In this document: positions 43,440 to 53,297 of the stretch, one piece after another
How the letters are laid out: every line of letters begins with the position of its first letter
How positions within the stretch are numbered: position 1 is the first letter of the stretch
Assembly: GCA_947089905.1 (NCBI GenBank)
Contig: CAMUMG010000007.1
Span: 87,542 to 151,541, forward strand
Source: an uncultured Lachnospiraceae bacterium
GTDB lineage: Bacteria > Bacillota > Clostridia > Lachnospirales > Lachnospiraceae
DNA length: 64,000 nt
Direction of reading: 5' to 3'
Program-made: the position numbers and the translations under genes
The notes under the pieces: generated by a model
Told to the model about the DNA's origin: nothing
Databases searched by the model: none
What the model saw: the letters and a program-made list of their open reading frames with translations, nothing else

Positions 43440-43482
43440 AAAATTATCGATATACTAATAATTCTGAAGGTGAGGGGTTTAC

Positions 43483-45300
43483 ATGGAGAAAAAAGAGACT
43501 GGAACACAAAGGACAAAAGGATTTCGAAGCTTGACATTTATGTTAATTTCAATTATTTGTATTATGGTTTCAATTCCTACAATTGGATTGGCATATTTAG
43601 GTGTTCATTACTTAAGACAGTCGATGAACGAATCTGTCCAGTTATATGAAGAGTCTATGACAGATGGCTATTCAATGGAGATCAAATCTCAGGTACAGGG
43701 AGCAATTGCTGTTATACAAAGTTATTATGACCGAAGTCAGAATGGTGAATTTACAGAAGAGGAAGCTCAAAAAATGGCAGCAGAAGCAGTTCGTGCTATG
43801 CGTTACCGAGATGATGCTTCAGGTTATATTTGGATAGACGGAGCAGATTATATCTTAGTCATGCATCCAATTCTAACAGAACAGGAAGGCACTAACAGAT
43901 ATGCCCTCACCGATCAGAATGGAGTTACAGTTACACAAAATATTGTATCTGCTGCCAAAGCTGGAGGCGGATACAATGAGTTCTACTTTACTAAATCAGA
44001 TGGTGTCACAGTTGCACCTAAAATTGCCTATTCAGATATGTTTCAACCTTGGGGATGGGCAGTTGCCACTGGAAATTATGTAGACGAAATGAATGAAAAA
44101 ATAGATAGTAGAAAAGTATATATTGAGGAAGAATTCTCAAGTATGCTTAAGATTTATGGTATTGCAGCGGTTGTAATGCTGATTGCGGCACTGGGAATAT
44201 CCACTATAAGCGGATTAAGAATTACAAAAGGTATTAAGCTTGTAGAGAGCAATCTTCGTCAAGCAGCAATGGGAGATCTAAGTTTTACTGTCAGTCCTGC
44301 CTTGTTAAAACGAGCCAATGAAATTGGTGAAATGTCACGTTCATTAGAAAATGTTAGACAATCTTTAGCAAGTATGCTTGGCAGTGTGATCCATACTGGA
44401 GAAACTCTCAATCAGAGCAGTGAAAAATTTAGTGAAAAATTTGGATATATTTCGGAAGGTATTCGAAACACAAACCAAGCTATTGAAGATCTTGCAAAAG
44501 GTGTTACGAATCAAGCCAGTGAAACAGAAACAGTGAATAAAAAGATTGGAGAGCTAGGTGACGTTATTGAAATCGAAAAAAATGATGTACATAAATTAGA
44601 AGAAGCTGTATCTATTATGACACAACATTCTACAGGTGCTTCTGAAAGTATTAAAGAACTAGAACGAATTACCAACGCCACGATTGAAACAATTGATATT
44701 GTATCAGAACAAACAAATAAAAATAATGATTCTGCTGCTAATATTAACAAGGCAATAGAAATCATCAAGGGACTTGCTGCCCAAACTAACTTGCTTTCGT
44801 TAAATGCCAGTATCGAAGCTGCCAGAGCCGGAGAAGCTGGAAGAGGTTTTGCCGTTGTAGCAGAGGAAATTAGAAACTTATCAGAAGAATCTTCAGGTAA
44901 TGCACAAGAGATTGAGGGAATCGTAAAAGAGTTAATCAATAATGTGGAGATTTCTGTAAACAAGATGCACGAAGTAACATGTAATGTACAAAAACAGCAA
45001 AAATGTTTAGGCGAAACTAGAACCGCATTTCAGCATCTAAGTCAAGAAGTCAATTTAGTAGAAGAAGTTACAAAAGAAATTGGTACTCAAACAGAGATTT
45101 TGAATTCTTTAAAGCAAATGGTTACAGATTCTGTCAACAGTTTGTCTAGTGTAGTAGAAGAAAATGCAGCGTCTACAGAAGAAACAAGTGCTAGTATGAC
45201 ACTTTTATCTCAAACAATAGGCGAATGTACAGAAGATACACAAGGACTGGTAGAACTGAGCCGCAAACAAAACGAGCAGGCAAGTAAATTCCGATTATAA
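43483..45300 (+). CDS. Methyl-accepting chemotaxis protein, single-Cache sensor
   Basis: A 605-residue chemoreceptor. One membrane helix at residues 17-39, an extracellular sCache_2-type domain (about 45-215; [20 protein letters not shown] and [17 protein letters not shown] are typical), a second helix near 222-245, HAMP, and a long cytoplasmic coiled coil whose tip reads [20 protein letters not shown] with [15 protein letters not shown]. sCache_2 domains usually bind small organic acids. No pentapeptide tether at the C-terminus. It implies that the organism swims, although no other chemotaxis or flagellar gene lies in the window. Terminated by a 21-bp stem. Confidence 0.94.
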   Translation: MEKKETGTQRTKGFRSLTFMLISIICIMVSIPTIGLAYLGVHYLRQSMNESVQLYEESMTDGYSMEIKSQVQGAIAVIQSYYDRSQNGEFTEEEAQKMAAEAVRAMRYRDDASGYIWIDGADYILVMHPILTEQEGTNRYALTDQNGVTVTQNIVSAAKAGGGYNEFYFTKSDGVTVAPKIAYSDMFQPWGWAVATGNYVDEMNEKIDSRKVYIEEEFSSMLKIYGIAAVVMLIAALGISTISGLRITKGIKLVESNLRQAAMGDLSFTVSPALLKRANEIGEMSRSLENVRQSLASMLGSVIHTGETLNQSSEKFSEKFGYISEGIRNTNQAIEDLAKGVTNQASETETVNKKIGELGDVIEIEKNDVHKLEEAVSIMTQHSTGASESIKELERITNATIETIDIVSEQTNKNNDSAANINKAIEIIKGLAAQTNLLSLNASIEAARAGEAGRGFAVVAEEIRNLSEESSGNAQEIEGIVKELINNVEISVNKMHEVTCNVQKQQKCLGETRTAFQHLSQEVNLVEEVTKEIGTQTEILNSLKQMVTDSVNSLSSVVEENAASTEETSASMTLLSQTIGECTEDTQGLVELSRKQNEQASKFRL

Positions 45301-45330
45301 AATCATTTTATATTTTTTTATTAAAAATGC

Positions 45331-45381
45331 AAGAGCAAAATATCCAATAATCTCCTTATCATTATTGGATATTTTGCTCTT
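45331..45381. terminator. Terminator, 21-bp perfect stem
   Basis: AAGAGCAAAATATCCAATAAT (45331-45351) is exactly complementary to 45361-45381, 9-base loop, after the chemoreceptor stop and before the convergent acetyltransferase. Confidence 0.85.
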
Positions 45382-45437
45382 TGATATCTCCAAACTTATA
45401 CCTTGGATAGAAAATTGTTTTAAAACAGAAGAAACTT

Positions 45438-46337
45438 TTACGCATGAGAAAGTTCTGGAAAATAAAGTTTTTCTGTTTCAATATCTTTTAACTTTTCTCC
45501 ATAAAAAAATAGTCTATAATCATCTTCTCCATCATAAATTTGTGAAATACATAAACAAGTATCTTCTGTACAAGGTGTAAATCCGAGAATTAGATTTGTA
45601 TATTCTTCCTGAATATAACTTAGTATTTCTTCTAAACGAATTTTTTTTGTACAGATTATACTTTGAAGATAGAGTATATCTTCTTGTCTTTCCATTACTA
45701 TATAACAATCTAATTTACTACTATAATAAACATTCTCCATTCTAGCAGTATAAAACATTTGTAGTGCATATTTATTTTTCTGCTCTAATGCTGTATTGAC
45801 AGCACTATGTCTTACTGCCTCCATATATCTGTTTTTCTGTAATTGTTCTGATGCGTCTATTTGCTTAAAACAATCCTCTGTAATATGTTTTTTTGCAATT
45901 TCTTGTATTTTTACTCTTATATCCTCCTTTAACGTATATCGATACTGCATCTCTATTGAAAATCCCATTTTTTTATAAAAATCTAAAGCATTTAAATTTG
46001 CAAATAAATAAATGCCATCACAGTTCTCTTTATAATCCTCTAATACCCTTTCCATCAGTCTTTTGGCATATCCCTGTTTCCTAAACTCTTCTTTTGTCAT
46101 GACCGTTCCTAATTGGATATAATATCTTTCCTGTCCATTTTGTATAAATTCCATACGATTAACAGAAACATTTGCAATCAGCCTACCATTTTCCTCATAA
46201 GAATAAGGTATATAATCTCCTTCATAATATCCATTTTGAACCCAATCTTCAAAATCAAATCCAAAAACTTCCTGTGTTAAATCATTTAGTTCATGTCGTA
46301 AAATAGTATTATTCATATAGTCTTTTATAAATCCCAT
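45438..46337 (-). CDS. GNAT family acetyltransferase (two-part)
   Basis: A 299-residue protein. The first 140 residues form a GNAT domain with IQLGTVMTKEEFRKQGYAKRLM at the acetyl-CoA loop and ALDFYKKMGFS at the C-terminal strand. The last 150 residues are an additional region with no motif I recognise, as in the Eis-like or YitI-type long GNATs. ATG at 46337 with AAAGG is preferred; the open frame extends to 46400. Monocistronic, ending at the terminator shared with the chemoreceptor gene. Confidence 0.8.
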   Translation of the reverse strand: MGFIKDYMNNTILRHELNDLTQEVFGFDFEDWVQNGYYEGDYIPYSYEENGRLIANVSVNRMEFIQNGQERYYIQLGTVMTKEEFRKQGYAKRLMERVLEDYKENCDGIYLFANLNALDFYKKMGFSIEMQYRYTLKEDIRVKIQEIAKKHITEDCFKQIDASEQLQKNRYMEAVRHSAVNTALEQKNKYALQMFYTARMENVYYSSKLDCYIVMERQEDILYLQSIICTKKIRLEEILSYIQEEYTNLILGFTPCTEDTCLCISQIYDGEDDYRLFFYGEKLKDIETEKLYFPELSHA

Positions 46338-46405
46338 ATTGATTTTGCCTTTCAAATCATTTTTATGACTTATTATACAAGAAAAAATGTTAAAAATCAA
46401 TTTAA

Positions 46406-46464
46406 AAATTGTGATAAAATAGAATTTATAACTGTAGTAGCCAAAATCTATTTTATCACAATTT
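46406..46464 (-). terminator. Terminator of the AraC-type gene
   Basis: 18-bp arms, 46406-46423 against 46447-46464 (TCTATTTTATCACAATTT), with T-rich sequence after it on the minus strand. Confidence 0.8.
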
Positions 46465-46487
46465 CTTTAAACATCAGTCTTTAACTT

Positions 46488-47348
46488 TTACTTTTTTCTT
46501 ACTGGAATCCAGATTTCTGAATAATAATTTTCATCTATATTCCCTTTTGGATACTTACTTATATCATCATACATCTCTATACAATATCCAGCGGCAAATT
46601 CATACTCTTTTAATGCAGGAAGCCATTCCGAAAAAATTTTTTTATTCACATCTTGTATTGAATCTGGCATTGCTCCCTTGCAAGGAAAAACAGCCCATGT
46701 AAACGCTGGAATTGTCTTAGTTATAAAACCTTCTGGAATATCCATTGCTGGATTATAAACATCGGCAATAAGATATTCGAATTCACTATTTCCCATAGAT
46801 TCATCTATGTTTATCCCAAACATTCCACATACATATTTGCCATTTCCCTGTTCATAATGTCTTTTCCAAAACTCTGGAATTGCTGTCTTTGCATTCTCAT
46901 AAGAAAACTTCTTTTCTACACCTAGCACTATAAAACTGTCCTTTTTTGTCAATCTGTAATCCATACTATAACCACCTTCCAATGATAATATTATTTTCAG
47001 CGGAGCAAAAGATTTAATTATGGTACTATTATTCCTTTGCACAACAGATGGGGTAACGCCGTGGAATCTGGTAAATGCCTTCGTAAAGCTATCTGGCGAA
47101 TCATACCCATACTTTATTGCAATATCGATTACTTTTTCCTCTTTTGCTATAAGTTCTCCTGCAGCAAGAGCCAATCTTCGATTACGGATATATTCCATAA
47201 CGGTATATCCACATAGCAAACTAAATCCCTTTTGAAAATAGTATGCTGATATATGAACTTTTTTTGCAATATCATCAATGGAAATATCCTCAGTAATATT
47301 TTCTTCAATATACTCAAGTGCTTCGCTGATAATTCTTGACCATTCCAC
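46488..47348 (-). CDS. AraC family regulator with GyrI-like effector domain
   Basis: A 286-residue regulator with the DNA-binding domain at the N-terminus (residues 5-105: two helix-turn-helices, ISIDDIAKKVHISAYYFQKGF and DIAIKYGYDSPDSFTKAFTRFHGVTP) and a GyrI/SOUL-like ligand-binding domain behind it (about 125-285, ending SEIWIPVRKK). This Rob/SbmC-like order is common in drug-responsive regulators. The open frame extends to 47414, but GGAGG sits 7 bases before GTG at 47348, giving the typical start VEWSRIISEALEYIE. No divergent partner; possible targets are the acetyltransferases on both sides. Confidence 0.87.
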   Translation of the reverse strand: MEWSRIISEALEYIEENITEDISIDDIAKKVHISAYYFQKGFSLLCGYTVMEYIRNRRLALAAGELIAKEEKVIDIAIKYGYDSPDSFTKAFTRFHGVTPSVVQRNNSTIIKSFAPLKIILSLEGGYSMDYRLTKKDSFIVLGVEKKFSYENAKTAIPEFWKRHYEQGNGKYVCGMFGINIDESMGNSEFEYLIADVYNPAMDIPEGFITKTIPAFTWAVFPCKGAMPDSIQDVNKKIFSEWLPALKEYEFAAGYCIEMYDDISKYPKGNIDENYYSEIWIPVRKK

Positions 47349-47430
47349 CTGCTCACCTCCGCTGTATAAATAGTATATCATTGTAATTGGTATCACACCC
47401 GATTTTCCCTGCACAAATTTGTCTAAAAAG

Positions 47431-47850
47431 CTAAATAGCTTTTATAAAAAACATTTCCATTGGCTGCTTATATTCAGGAATATTAATTATTAGTCCTCCT
47501 GCGTCTTGGTAATTCAGTTTTCTATAAAAATGCTGGGCATTTTCGTCTACTTGAGTAGAAGTTATAACCATTCCATAACCTAACGACTTCATATCCCTTT
47601 CCCAAGATTCCATCAAATATTTTCCATATCCATTATTTTGATACTTTAAATCTATATAAATCAATGTACAAAAAGGTATATTGTCCCAAAATAAATTATA
47701 TCTTAATATTCCAATGGGAATATCTTCTTTTAATAATACATATCCTCTTTTTTCATCGACCTTTTTATTATATTCCTCTTTCGTTAAATGTTTGTCTAAC
47801 TTAAACCAAAATGTAGCATCTTCTTTAGAAACATATTTAACTTTTAACAT
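47431..47850 (-). CDS. GNAT family acetyltransferase
   Basis: A 139-residue compact GNAT protein. YIDLKYQNNGYGKYLMESWE is the acetyl-CoA-binding strand and loop (Q/N-x-x-G-x-G-x), and NAQHFYRKLNYQDAGGL the C-terminal part. The acceptor is unknown. It lies 82 bases upstream of the AraC-type gene and 18 bases after the next acetyltransferase gene; the three may form one transcript. Confidence 0.85.
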   Translation of the reverse strand: MLKVKYVSKEDATFWFKLDKHLTKEEYNKKVDEKRGYVLLKEDIPIGILRYNLFWDNIPFCTLIYIDLKYQNNGYGKYLMESWERDMKSLGYGMVITSTQVDENAQHFYRKLNYQDAGGLIINIPEYKQPMEMFFIKAI

Positions 47851-47868
47851 AAATAACTTTCAATCCTT

Positions 47869-48309
47869 TCAAAGATCCAATCGAAAAATATTCTCTCCAT
47901 TTTCGACTTCACCAGTATCTCGAAATCCTATTTTCTCATAAATATGTCTTGCACGTTTATTGTCTGGGGCACAATCTAAAATCATATAGTCATACTTTTT
48001 ACTTTCTTTTGCTAAATGAACCACTAACTTTATTGCTTCTGTGCCATACCCCTTTCCCTCATTCTCTTCTGGAAACATAATCCTCCAAATAATAAGACAC
48101 TTTTCTTCTAAATCTTCATCCAACATCATAAACCCTACAACTTCATTATCATGATAAATTGCAAATGGATATACGTCATTTGCATCACGATAGAGCCAAG
48201 CTTGTGCTAATGAGTATGCGTTTGAAGCAACAAAATGTTCATCGCTAGGTCTTTTCATATCAATGATAGCTTTAAAATTTTCTTCTGTAATTTTTCTAAA
48301 ATTTATCAT
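47869..48309 (-). CDS. GNAT family acetyltransferase, spermine/spermidine-type
   Basis: A 146-residue GNAT protein resembling BltD/PaiA-like polyamine acetyltransferases: INFRKITEENFKAIIDMK, YPFAIYHDNEVVGFMMLD, WRIMFPEENEGKGYGTEAIK at the acetyl-CoA loop, and DNKRARHIYEKIGFRDTGEVENGE at the end. ATG at 48309 is chosen as it matches the family start and follows AAAGGAAAG; the frame extends a further 40 codons to 48429. Confidence 0.86.
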   Translation of the reverse strand: MINFRKITEENFKAIIDMKRPSDEHFVASNAYSLAQAWLYRDANDVYPFAIYHDNEVVGFMMLDEDLEEKCLIIWRIMFPEENEGKGYGTEAIKLVVHLAKESKKYDYMILDCAPDNKRARHIYEKIGFRDTGEVENGENIFRLDL

Positions 48310-48414
48310 CTTTTTTCTTTCCTTTTTATCATGTTTCATTGTTATATCCAAAACGAATTGAATTCTTTTTAAGTATAGTAAAAATATTTTTTTAAGTAAA
48401 GTGTATGCAAAGTA

Positions 48415-48441
48415 TTGACATAAGCCCATTTATGATATAAA
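48415..48441 (+). promoter_or_regulatory. Possible promoter far upstream of the second chemoreceptor gene
   Basis: TTGACA (48415-48420) followed by TATAAA (48436-48441) at 15 bases or TAAAAA at 17. If used, its transcript would run through the 410-bp repeat element before reaching the chemoreceptor start. Confidence 0.35.
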
Positions 48442-48581
48442 AATATTTTGATACAAATTATTGTTCTTCTAAAAACACTAATGTAGCTAGAAACTCTGAT
48501 GGGCAAAAGACATATATTTATCTAGTTATGAATTATTATATTTCCTAAAATTCTAAAGATCAACTTTTTAGAAAGGAGCTT

Positions 48582-48994
48582 TTGTCAACTACCCATCACC
48601 GAAAGGGAATGGGCTTGTAACTGCCCAGTCGTGCTAACCGCTTACGCCTCCGACCTTTCATCCCGATAGGTATTACTACCTAACGTGGCGTTACATCATA
48701 GGGTGGTTGACAGCACCCTTTACAACAAAGATATACTCTGTTGTAACTGTATCTGGTACGAAAACTTCCCATGCTATACCGTTAGTTTTCGATACGTTTC
48801 AGATGTTACATTCACAACGGTTGGTGTGAAAAACCTCTTATCTTAACGTTTCAAAGTACAAAGAGTGCCTTTAGAGCCATCGCTCCCAACGGTTTTCTCT
48901 ATGTATAAGATGATAGCATGGGATCCTATTTTTTGCAAGAGTTTACAAGGCTTCCTCCCACCACCTAAAGGTAGTGGGTTTCCGCCTATGACAA
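48582..48994 (-). mobile_element. Gene-less IS200/IS605-like element (possible orphan guide-type RNA)
   Basis: About 410 bp without a plausible protein, bounded on the minus strand by TTGTCA plus a hairpin ACCCACTACCT/AGGTGGTGGG (48956-48978) on one side and, on the other, the hairpin CCCAT-CC-GAAA-GG-ATGGG (48592-48613) followed by TAGTTGAC. Subterminal hairpins without inverted repeats are the mark of the IS200/IS605 group, and the run before the right hairpin (GGTCGGAGGCGTAAGCGGTTAGCACGACTGGGC region, 48621-48656) looks like the structured RNA end of tnpB elements. A minus-strand promoter lies inside it (48910-48938). No TnpA or TnpB is left, so it would be a non-autonomous derivative. Confidence 0.6.
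48910..48938 (-). promoter_or_regulatory. Internal promoter of the IS605-like element
   Basis: Minus strand TTGCAA (48938-48933), 17-base spacer, TATCAT (48915-48910), reading into the element toward its right end, giving a predicted RNA of roughly 320 nt. Confidence 0.55.
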
Positions 48995-49010
48995 CCGAAA
49001 GGATTTTTTT

Positions 49011-51047
49011 ATGAAATTTCTTGTAAATAAAAAACTTGCCACACGTATTGGTATTATTACTACAATAATTACCTTAGTGGGAATGTTACTTCTTTGGCTA
49101 ATTGTATCCACAAATGCTGCCTCTATGGTCAAAAACGATATTACTAACCAGATGATTGATGCTGTAGAATCCAGAGCGACTATTATTAATCAGTATGTAA
49201 CTTCTGCCGAAGAATATATGACTGCTTTTGCTTTAGGAAATGAGGTTCGCGAACTTCTTTTGCATCCAAAAGATCTAACACTGTTAGAAAGAGTTCAGAA
49301 ATATACAGAAGACTTTGCTTCTGTTAAAGGGATTTTTGAAGGATTATATATTGCTACTCCAGACACATATGTTTTGACACATACCTCGCAAAATGCTATT
49401 GGAATCACTACAAGAACAGGAGAATCCTTAAACTCATTTCAAAATACCATTTTATCCAAACAACAACTGACCAATTTAGGAATTATGAAATCTCCTGGTA
49501 CTGGAAGTATGATCCTTTCTATGTACTATCCCATTTTTGAAGATGAAAGATGTATTGGTTATGTGGGTGCTGGTGTCTATGCCAGCCATTTGATGGATGC
49601 ACTGTTAAATTTGGACATTAAGGGACTACCTAACAGTGAATATGTATTTTTAAACGTAGAAACTGGTGTATATCTTTATCATGAAGATGAAGCTCTTTTA
49701 AATACTGAAACTATAGATCATGGATATAAAGAGATTATTCAACAGATTCGAACAGATGGCAACACTCAGGCAGAAACATATTCTTATCATGACGAAAAAG
49801 GAATAAACCAACTGGTTGTTTATAAGTATTTAAAAGATCGTAACTGGGTCTTTATGGTTCGTGACAGTGTTACAGAAGTTTATGGTGCTGTGACAACTGT
49901 ACGTATTATAGTTGGTATATTATGTGCGATTGTAGCTACTGCCATTATACTTATTACACTTTTCATTTTATATCGTGAGGGTAAAGAGCTTATGGTTGTA
50001 GAACGTGCTATAGGACATTTAGGTGAGCTCAATTTATCCGCTGATCGGGAATTAGAAATTTTTTATAACAGGTCAGATGAAATTGGTATGATTGCACAGA
50101 CGACGCATCGTGTCTGTGGTTGCCTTCGAAAAACGATTGATGATATTAAGCGAATTTTAGGTGAAATGGCAGATGGTAATCTTGCTGTAGATGTTATCCA
50201 AAATGAAAAATATTATATTGGTGATTTTAAAGTTTTGTCTGAAAGTTTGCAGTCTATCCATATAAATCTTATGAATATGATTCGTGATATTTCCAATATC
50301 GCAAACCAAGTTGATACAAGTGCAAATCGAGTATCTACAAGTGCTGAGGCACTATCCCAAGGCACGACAGAACAGGCAGTTTCTATTGATGGGCTTGTAT
50401 CAAATGTAACCACGATTACTTCAAAAATTCAAACCAGTACAGTACGTTGTAGCAGTGCCAGTAAACTGGTAGATAAAGCGACTGGCTACGCAGCAGAGGC
50501 TGACACAAAAATGGAACAGTTAATAACTGCTACAAAAAATATTGATCAGTCCTCCACTCAAATCGGTACTATTATTAAAACAATTGAAGATATTGCTTTT
50601 CAAACGAATATCCTTGCGCTGAATGCCTCATTAGAAGCTACTCGTGCTGGTACTATGGGAAGAGGATACTCTGTTGTAGCAGACGAGATTCGAAATCTTG
50701 CCGCCAGATCTTCTAAGGCTGCTCAAAATACAAATACTTTAATCAATCGTTCTATGCAGAATGTAAAAACAGGAACAGAATCTACTAATCTCGCTGTTTC
50801 TGCAATGCAGGTCATTACCGATTGTATTCAAACAATAAAAAAACTAATGGACGAAATAGCTACCGCCAGTATTCAACAGTCAGAAATGATTACTTTGGTA
50901 GAAAATAGAATTAAGGAAATTTCTAAGGTAATACAAACAAATTCTACTGCTGCCGAAGAAAGTGCTGCTGTTTCCAAAGAGTTATCGAATCAAGCACGAA
51001 CTTTAAACAGTTTAATCAGTCGTTTTAATATGATTACATCAGATTAA
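49011..51047 (+). CDS. Methyl-accepting chemotaxis protein, double-Cache sensor
   Basis: A 678-residue chemoreceptor: membrane helix at 12-34, a long extracellular dCache_1-type domain (about 40-290; [27 protein letters not shown] and [22 protein letters not shown] are typical), second helix about 297-320, HAMP, and a cytoplasmic coiled coil with the tip [20 protein letters not shown]. dCache_1 sensors often bind amino acids or other small polar molecules. No C-terminal pentapeptide. ATG with AAAGGA 7 bases upstream; that site lies at the edge of the repeat element that fills the leader. Followed by a very long palindromic terminator. Confidence 0.94.
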   Translation: MKFLVNKKLATRIGIITTIITLVGMLLLWLIVSTNAASMVKNDITNQMIDAVESRATIINQYVTSAEEYMTAFALGNEVRELLLHPKDLTLLERVQKYTEDFASVKGIFEGLYIATPDTYVLTHTSQNAIGITTRTGESLNSFQNTILSKQQLTNLGIMKSPGTGSMILSMYYPIFEDERCIGYVGAGVYASHLMDALLNLDIKGLPNSEYVFLNVETGVYLYHEDEALLNTETIDHGYKEIIQQIRTDGNTQAETYSYHDEKGINQLVVYKYLKDRNWVFMVRDSVTEVYGAVTTVRIIVGILCAIVATAIILITLFILYREGKELMVVERAIGHLGELNLSADRELEIFYNRSDEIGMIAQTTHRVCGCLRKTIDDIKRILGEMADGNLAVDVIQNEKYYIGDFKVLSESLQSIHINLMNMIRDISNIANQVDTSANRVSTSAEALSQGTTEQAVSIDGLVSNVTTITSKIQTSTVRCSSASKLVDKATGYAAEADTKMEQLITATKNIDQSSTQIGTIIKTIEDIAFQTNILALNASLEATRAGTMGRGYSVVADEIRNLAARSSKAAQNTNTLINRSMQNVKTGTESTNLAVSAMQVITDCIQTIKKLMDEIATASIQQSEMITLVENRIKEISKVIQTNSTAAEESAAVSKELSNQARTLNSLISRFNMITSD

Positions 51048-51060
51048 ATCAAAAAAAGCA

Positions 51061-51108
51061 GTGATGGTACTTTAACCATCTAATATTAGATGGTTAAAGT
51101 ACCATCAC
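51061..51108. terminator. 48-bp perfect palindrome after the chemoreceptor gene
   Basis: 24-bp arms with no loop bases between them, centred at 51084/51085 (outer arm GTGATGGTACTTTAACCATC). It lies between convergent genes; the T-run after it is short (TATTCTT), so it may work partly as a processing or cruciform-forming site. Confidence 0.75.
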
Positions 51109-51130
51109 TATTCTTGGTAAGGAAATTATA

Positions 51131-51916
51131 TTAAAACAATTCGTCCAGTAAAATATAATACCGAATCTTCTTCCAATCTGGTTCTATATTAAGCATCTTA
51201 AATAAAAGTAAATCATCATATCCTACATATTGTTTTTGATTATATTTACCAGTATAATTATGTGACAGACTGCGGTAACATAAAGCAATATCACACCATT
51301 TATCAGCAATACCTGTTCTTCCAAGATCAATATAACCTGTTATTTTATCCTCTATCCCAAATATATTCGGAAGACAATAATCGCCATGGGATAATACAAG
51401 TTCCTCTTCTGGCTGATTTTCATAGAGCCATTGTAATAGAGTGGTCGGATCTTGAAATCCATTCTCCCCAAAAGTATCTGGTTCTACATTCTCTAAATCT
51501 ACCAGTCCATTCTTGATATTATAACTGGCTTGAGCGAGTTTATTTTCTAATCTCCAATTTACTGGACACCCTGAAATATCTATATTCCAAAGCATTTCTA
51601 GCCCTGATGAAAGCAATTTAGTTTGTACAGATGAATTTTTCATATACTCTTCTTCACATGCCATCTTACCGTTGATTTTACTCATAAGCAGATAAGACTT
51701 TTCATTTGAAATTTCATAGGCAAGTATTTTGGGAACTGGAAGCTTTCCCTGCAGCCATTTCATAATATCATATTCACTTTCTGACTCTTTGTTATATTCC
51801 TGAATTTTTAATACTTTATCTTCAAAAAGAAGAACACTCGATTCTGACATACCAATTTCATCTGTCGTATATATTTCATTAGAAATTAAATTAGCAATCT
51901 TTTCCGGCAACTGCAT
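51131..51916 (-). CDS. APH(3')-type aminoglycoside phosphotransferase-like kinase
   Basis: A 261-residue small-molecule kinase with the APH(3') fold. The catalytic loop LSHGDYCLPNIF (His-Gly-Asp...Asn) and the metal-binding GYIDLGRTGIADKWCDIALC closely follow the pattern of APH(3') enzymes, which phosphorylate kanamycin-type aminoglycosides at the 3'-hydroxyl. The nucleotide-loop half has SSVLLFEDKVLKIQEY, with its Lys. The C-terminal end YYILLDELF is also characteristic. Whether it confers resistance or acts on another substrate is not decidable here. Monocistronic. Confidence 0.87.
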   Translation of the reverse strand: MQLPEKIANLISNEIYTTDEIGMSESSVLLFEDKVLKIQEYNKESESEYDIMKWLQGKLPVPKILAYEISNEKSYLLMSKINGKMACEEEYMKNSSVQTKLLSSGLEMLWNIDISGCPVNWRLENKLAQASYNIKNGLVDLENVEPDTFGENGFQDPTTLLQWLYENQPEEELVLSHGDYCLPNIFGIEDKITGYIDLGRTGIADKWCDIALCYRSLSHNYTGKYNQKQYVGYDDLLLFKMLNIEPDWKKIRYYILLDELF

Positions 51917-52152
51917 ACTGAAATTCTCCTGTTATTTTAATTTATACATCCGAAAAATCAAATACATATTCTGCATATCTGGATCTTGAGCTATCAAAAT
52001 AAGCTTATAGTTACTTTTTATCCATTGATATTCTATACCTTTACTATATCATTTATTTCATATTATAACAACATCTAATTGACAATACCGCTCTTTTTTA
52101 TAATACTATAAATATTAGACTTACATAAAAAATTAAAAGGATAGGATTTTAT

Positions 52153-53286
52153 ATGTTAGACAAATCAATTCATTTTTTGTTGGAAAATGCAGGACCAGTT
52201 ATTCAGTATCGCCTGAAAAAAGAGATACTAAATAATTTATTGAAAACAGAAGAAGAACTACTATTAAATCAAATATATAAACTGCCATATTTTAAACTTG
52301 TAGAAAGCTATGCTAAACCTAATGGATACATAGGCAGTGGTATGCACAGTTATGATAATTGGCGAGGAAACGTGCTACATAAAACCCCTTTACAAGATGG
52401 TGAAAAAGCAGCACGTTTATTGTCGTATTATTCTATACCAAAAGAACATCCATTAGTAAAAAATTTCGTAGAAGCTATGCGTGATGAAAAAATATTGCAA
52501 AAAGAGTTTTCCTATATTCCTCCTGAAATAATAAGATTTGAGAACAGATTTTTAGGTCTGAATAATGGAAATTGTCTTATGTCAATCATTTATACTATGC
52601 AGGCAATGCTTGGATACGGAGATGATTTTGATGATTTAATAGAATTTCAGCATATTGCATTAAAAGGATTTGAAAGAATACTTAAGTTATCCTCTTTAGA
52701 TGAAATACTTAAAAAACGAACAGGATCGGAAAAAAAATATAAATACCCATATATAGAAGCAGAAGAATATTTTCCAGATGTATATACATTAGAAATTCTG
52801 GCATATACAAAGAGTTGGAGAAGTAAAAAAAATATACAGATACTTACAGATTCACTCAATCATATTAATAAAATAATGAAAATGGAACATTCAAATCAAA
52901 TTCATGTTAAGATTAAAAATAAGTATTATGCACCGTGCTTTGCATTTACAACACCTATTAAAACATTTCATCCTGATTTGATTGATATTATAGTATACAG
53001 AAAAATTCTAACAGAAATTGCTATGTTAGGGGTAGGAGATACTGTTGATGTTATAAAAAATTCTATTACCAATATTAAAAATGCAGTTAATAGTGAGGGT
53101 ATTTTGAAAATGAATTTGGAACAAATTCATAATAAAAGATATTCGCCTAAAAATATCAAATATCCAAGTCCATATGTTGATATACGATTAGAAGCAGATT
53201 ATACAAAACCACATGCGTTGGATTGTGACTTGACATTTTGGGCAGTTCAGTTACTGAATATGGTAGAAAATATTAAAAATGAATAA
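52153..53286 (+). CDS. Uncharacterised all-helical protein linked to the two-component/ABC cluster
   Basis: A 377-residue soluble protein, no signal or membrane segment. The start MLDKSIHFLLENAGPVIQYRL and a central set of helix pairs resemble the alpha/alpha-toroid proteins related to prenyltransferases and terpene cyclases, often mis-annotated; catalytic Asp-rich motifs are not evident. It lies only 11 bases before the response-regulator gene on the same strand, so cotranscription is likely. Upstream, TTGACA near 52079 with TATAAT-like bases may be its promoter. Function unknown; a role in sensing or immunity to an antimicrobial is possible. Confidence 0.6.
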   Translation: MLDKSIHFLLENAGPVIQYRLKKEILNNLLKTEEELLLNQIYKLPYFKLVESYAKPNGYIGSGMHSYDNWRGNVLHKTPLQDGEKAARLLSYYSIPKEHPLVKNFVEAMRDEKILQKEFSYIPPEIIRFENRFLGLNNGNCLMSIIYTMQAMLGYGDDFDDLIEFQHIALKGFERILKLSSLDEILKKRTGSEKKYKYPYIEAEEYFPDVYTLEILAYTKSWRSKKNIQILTDSLNHINKIMKMEHSNQIHVKIKNKYYAPCFAFTTPIKTFHPDLIDIIVYRKILTEIAMLGVGDTVDVIKNSITNIKNAVNSEGILKMNLEQIHNKRYSPKNIKYPSPYVDIRLEADYTKPHALDCDLTFWAVQLLNMVENIKNE

Positions 53287-53297
53287 GGAGGTATATT

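Noticed and set aside
44511..44963. Minus-strand frame of 150 codons inside the first chemoreceptor gene
   Set aside because: Antisense of the heptad-repeat signalling domain, which commonly leaves long open frames.
48592..48720. Cyclic-di-GMP or other known riboswitch upstream of the second chemoreceptor gene
   Set aside because: The GEMM-I and GEMM-II core sequences are absent on both strands, and the structure belongs to the IS605-like element on the minus strand.
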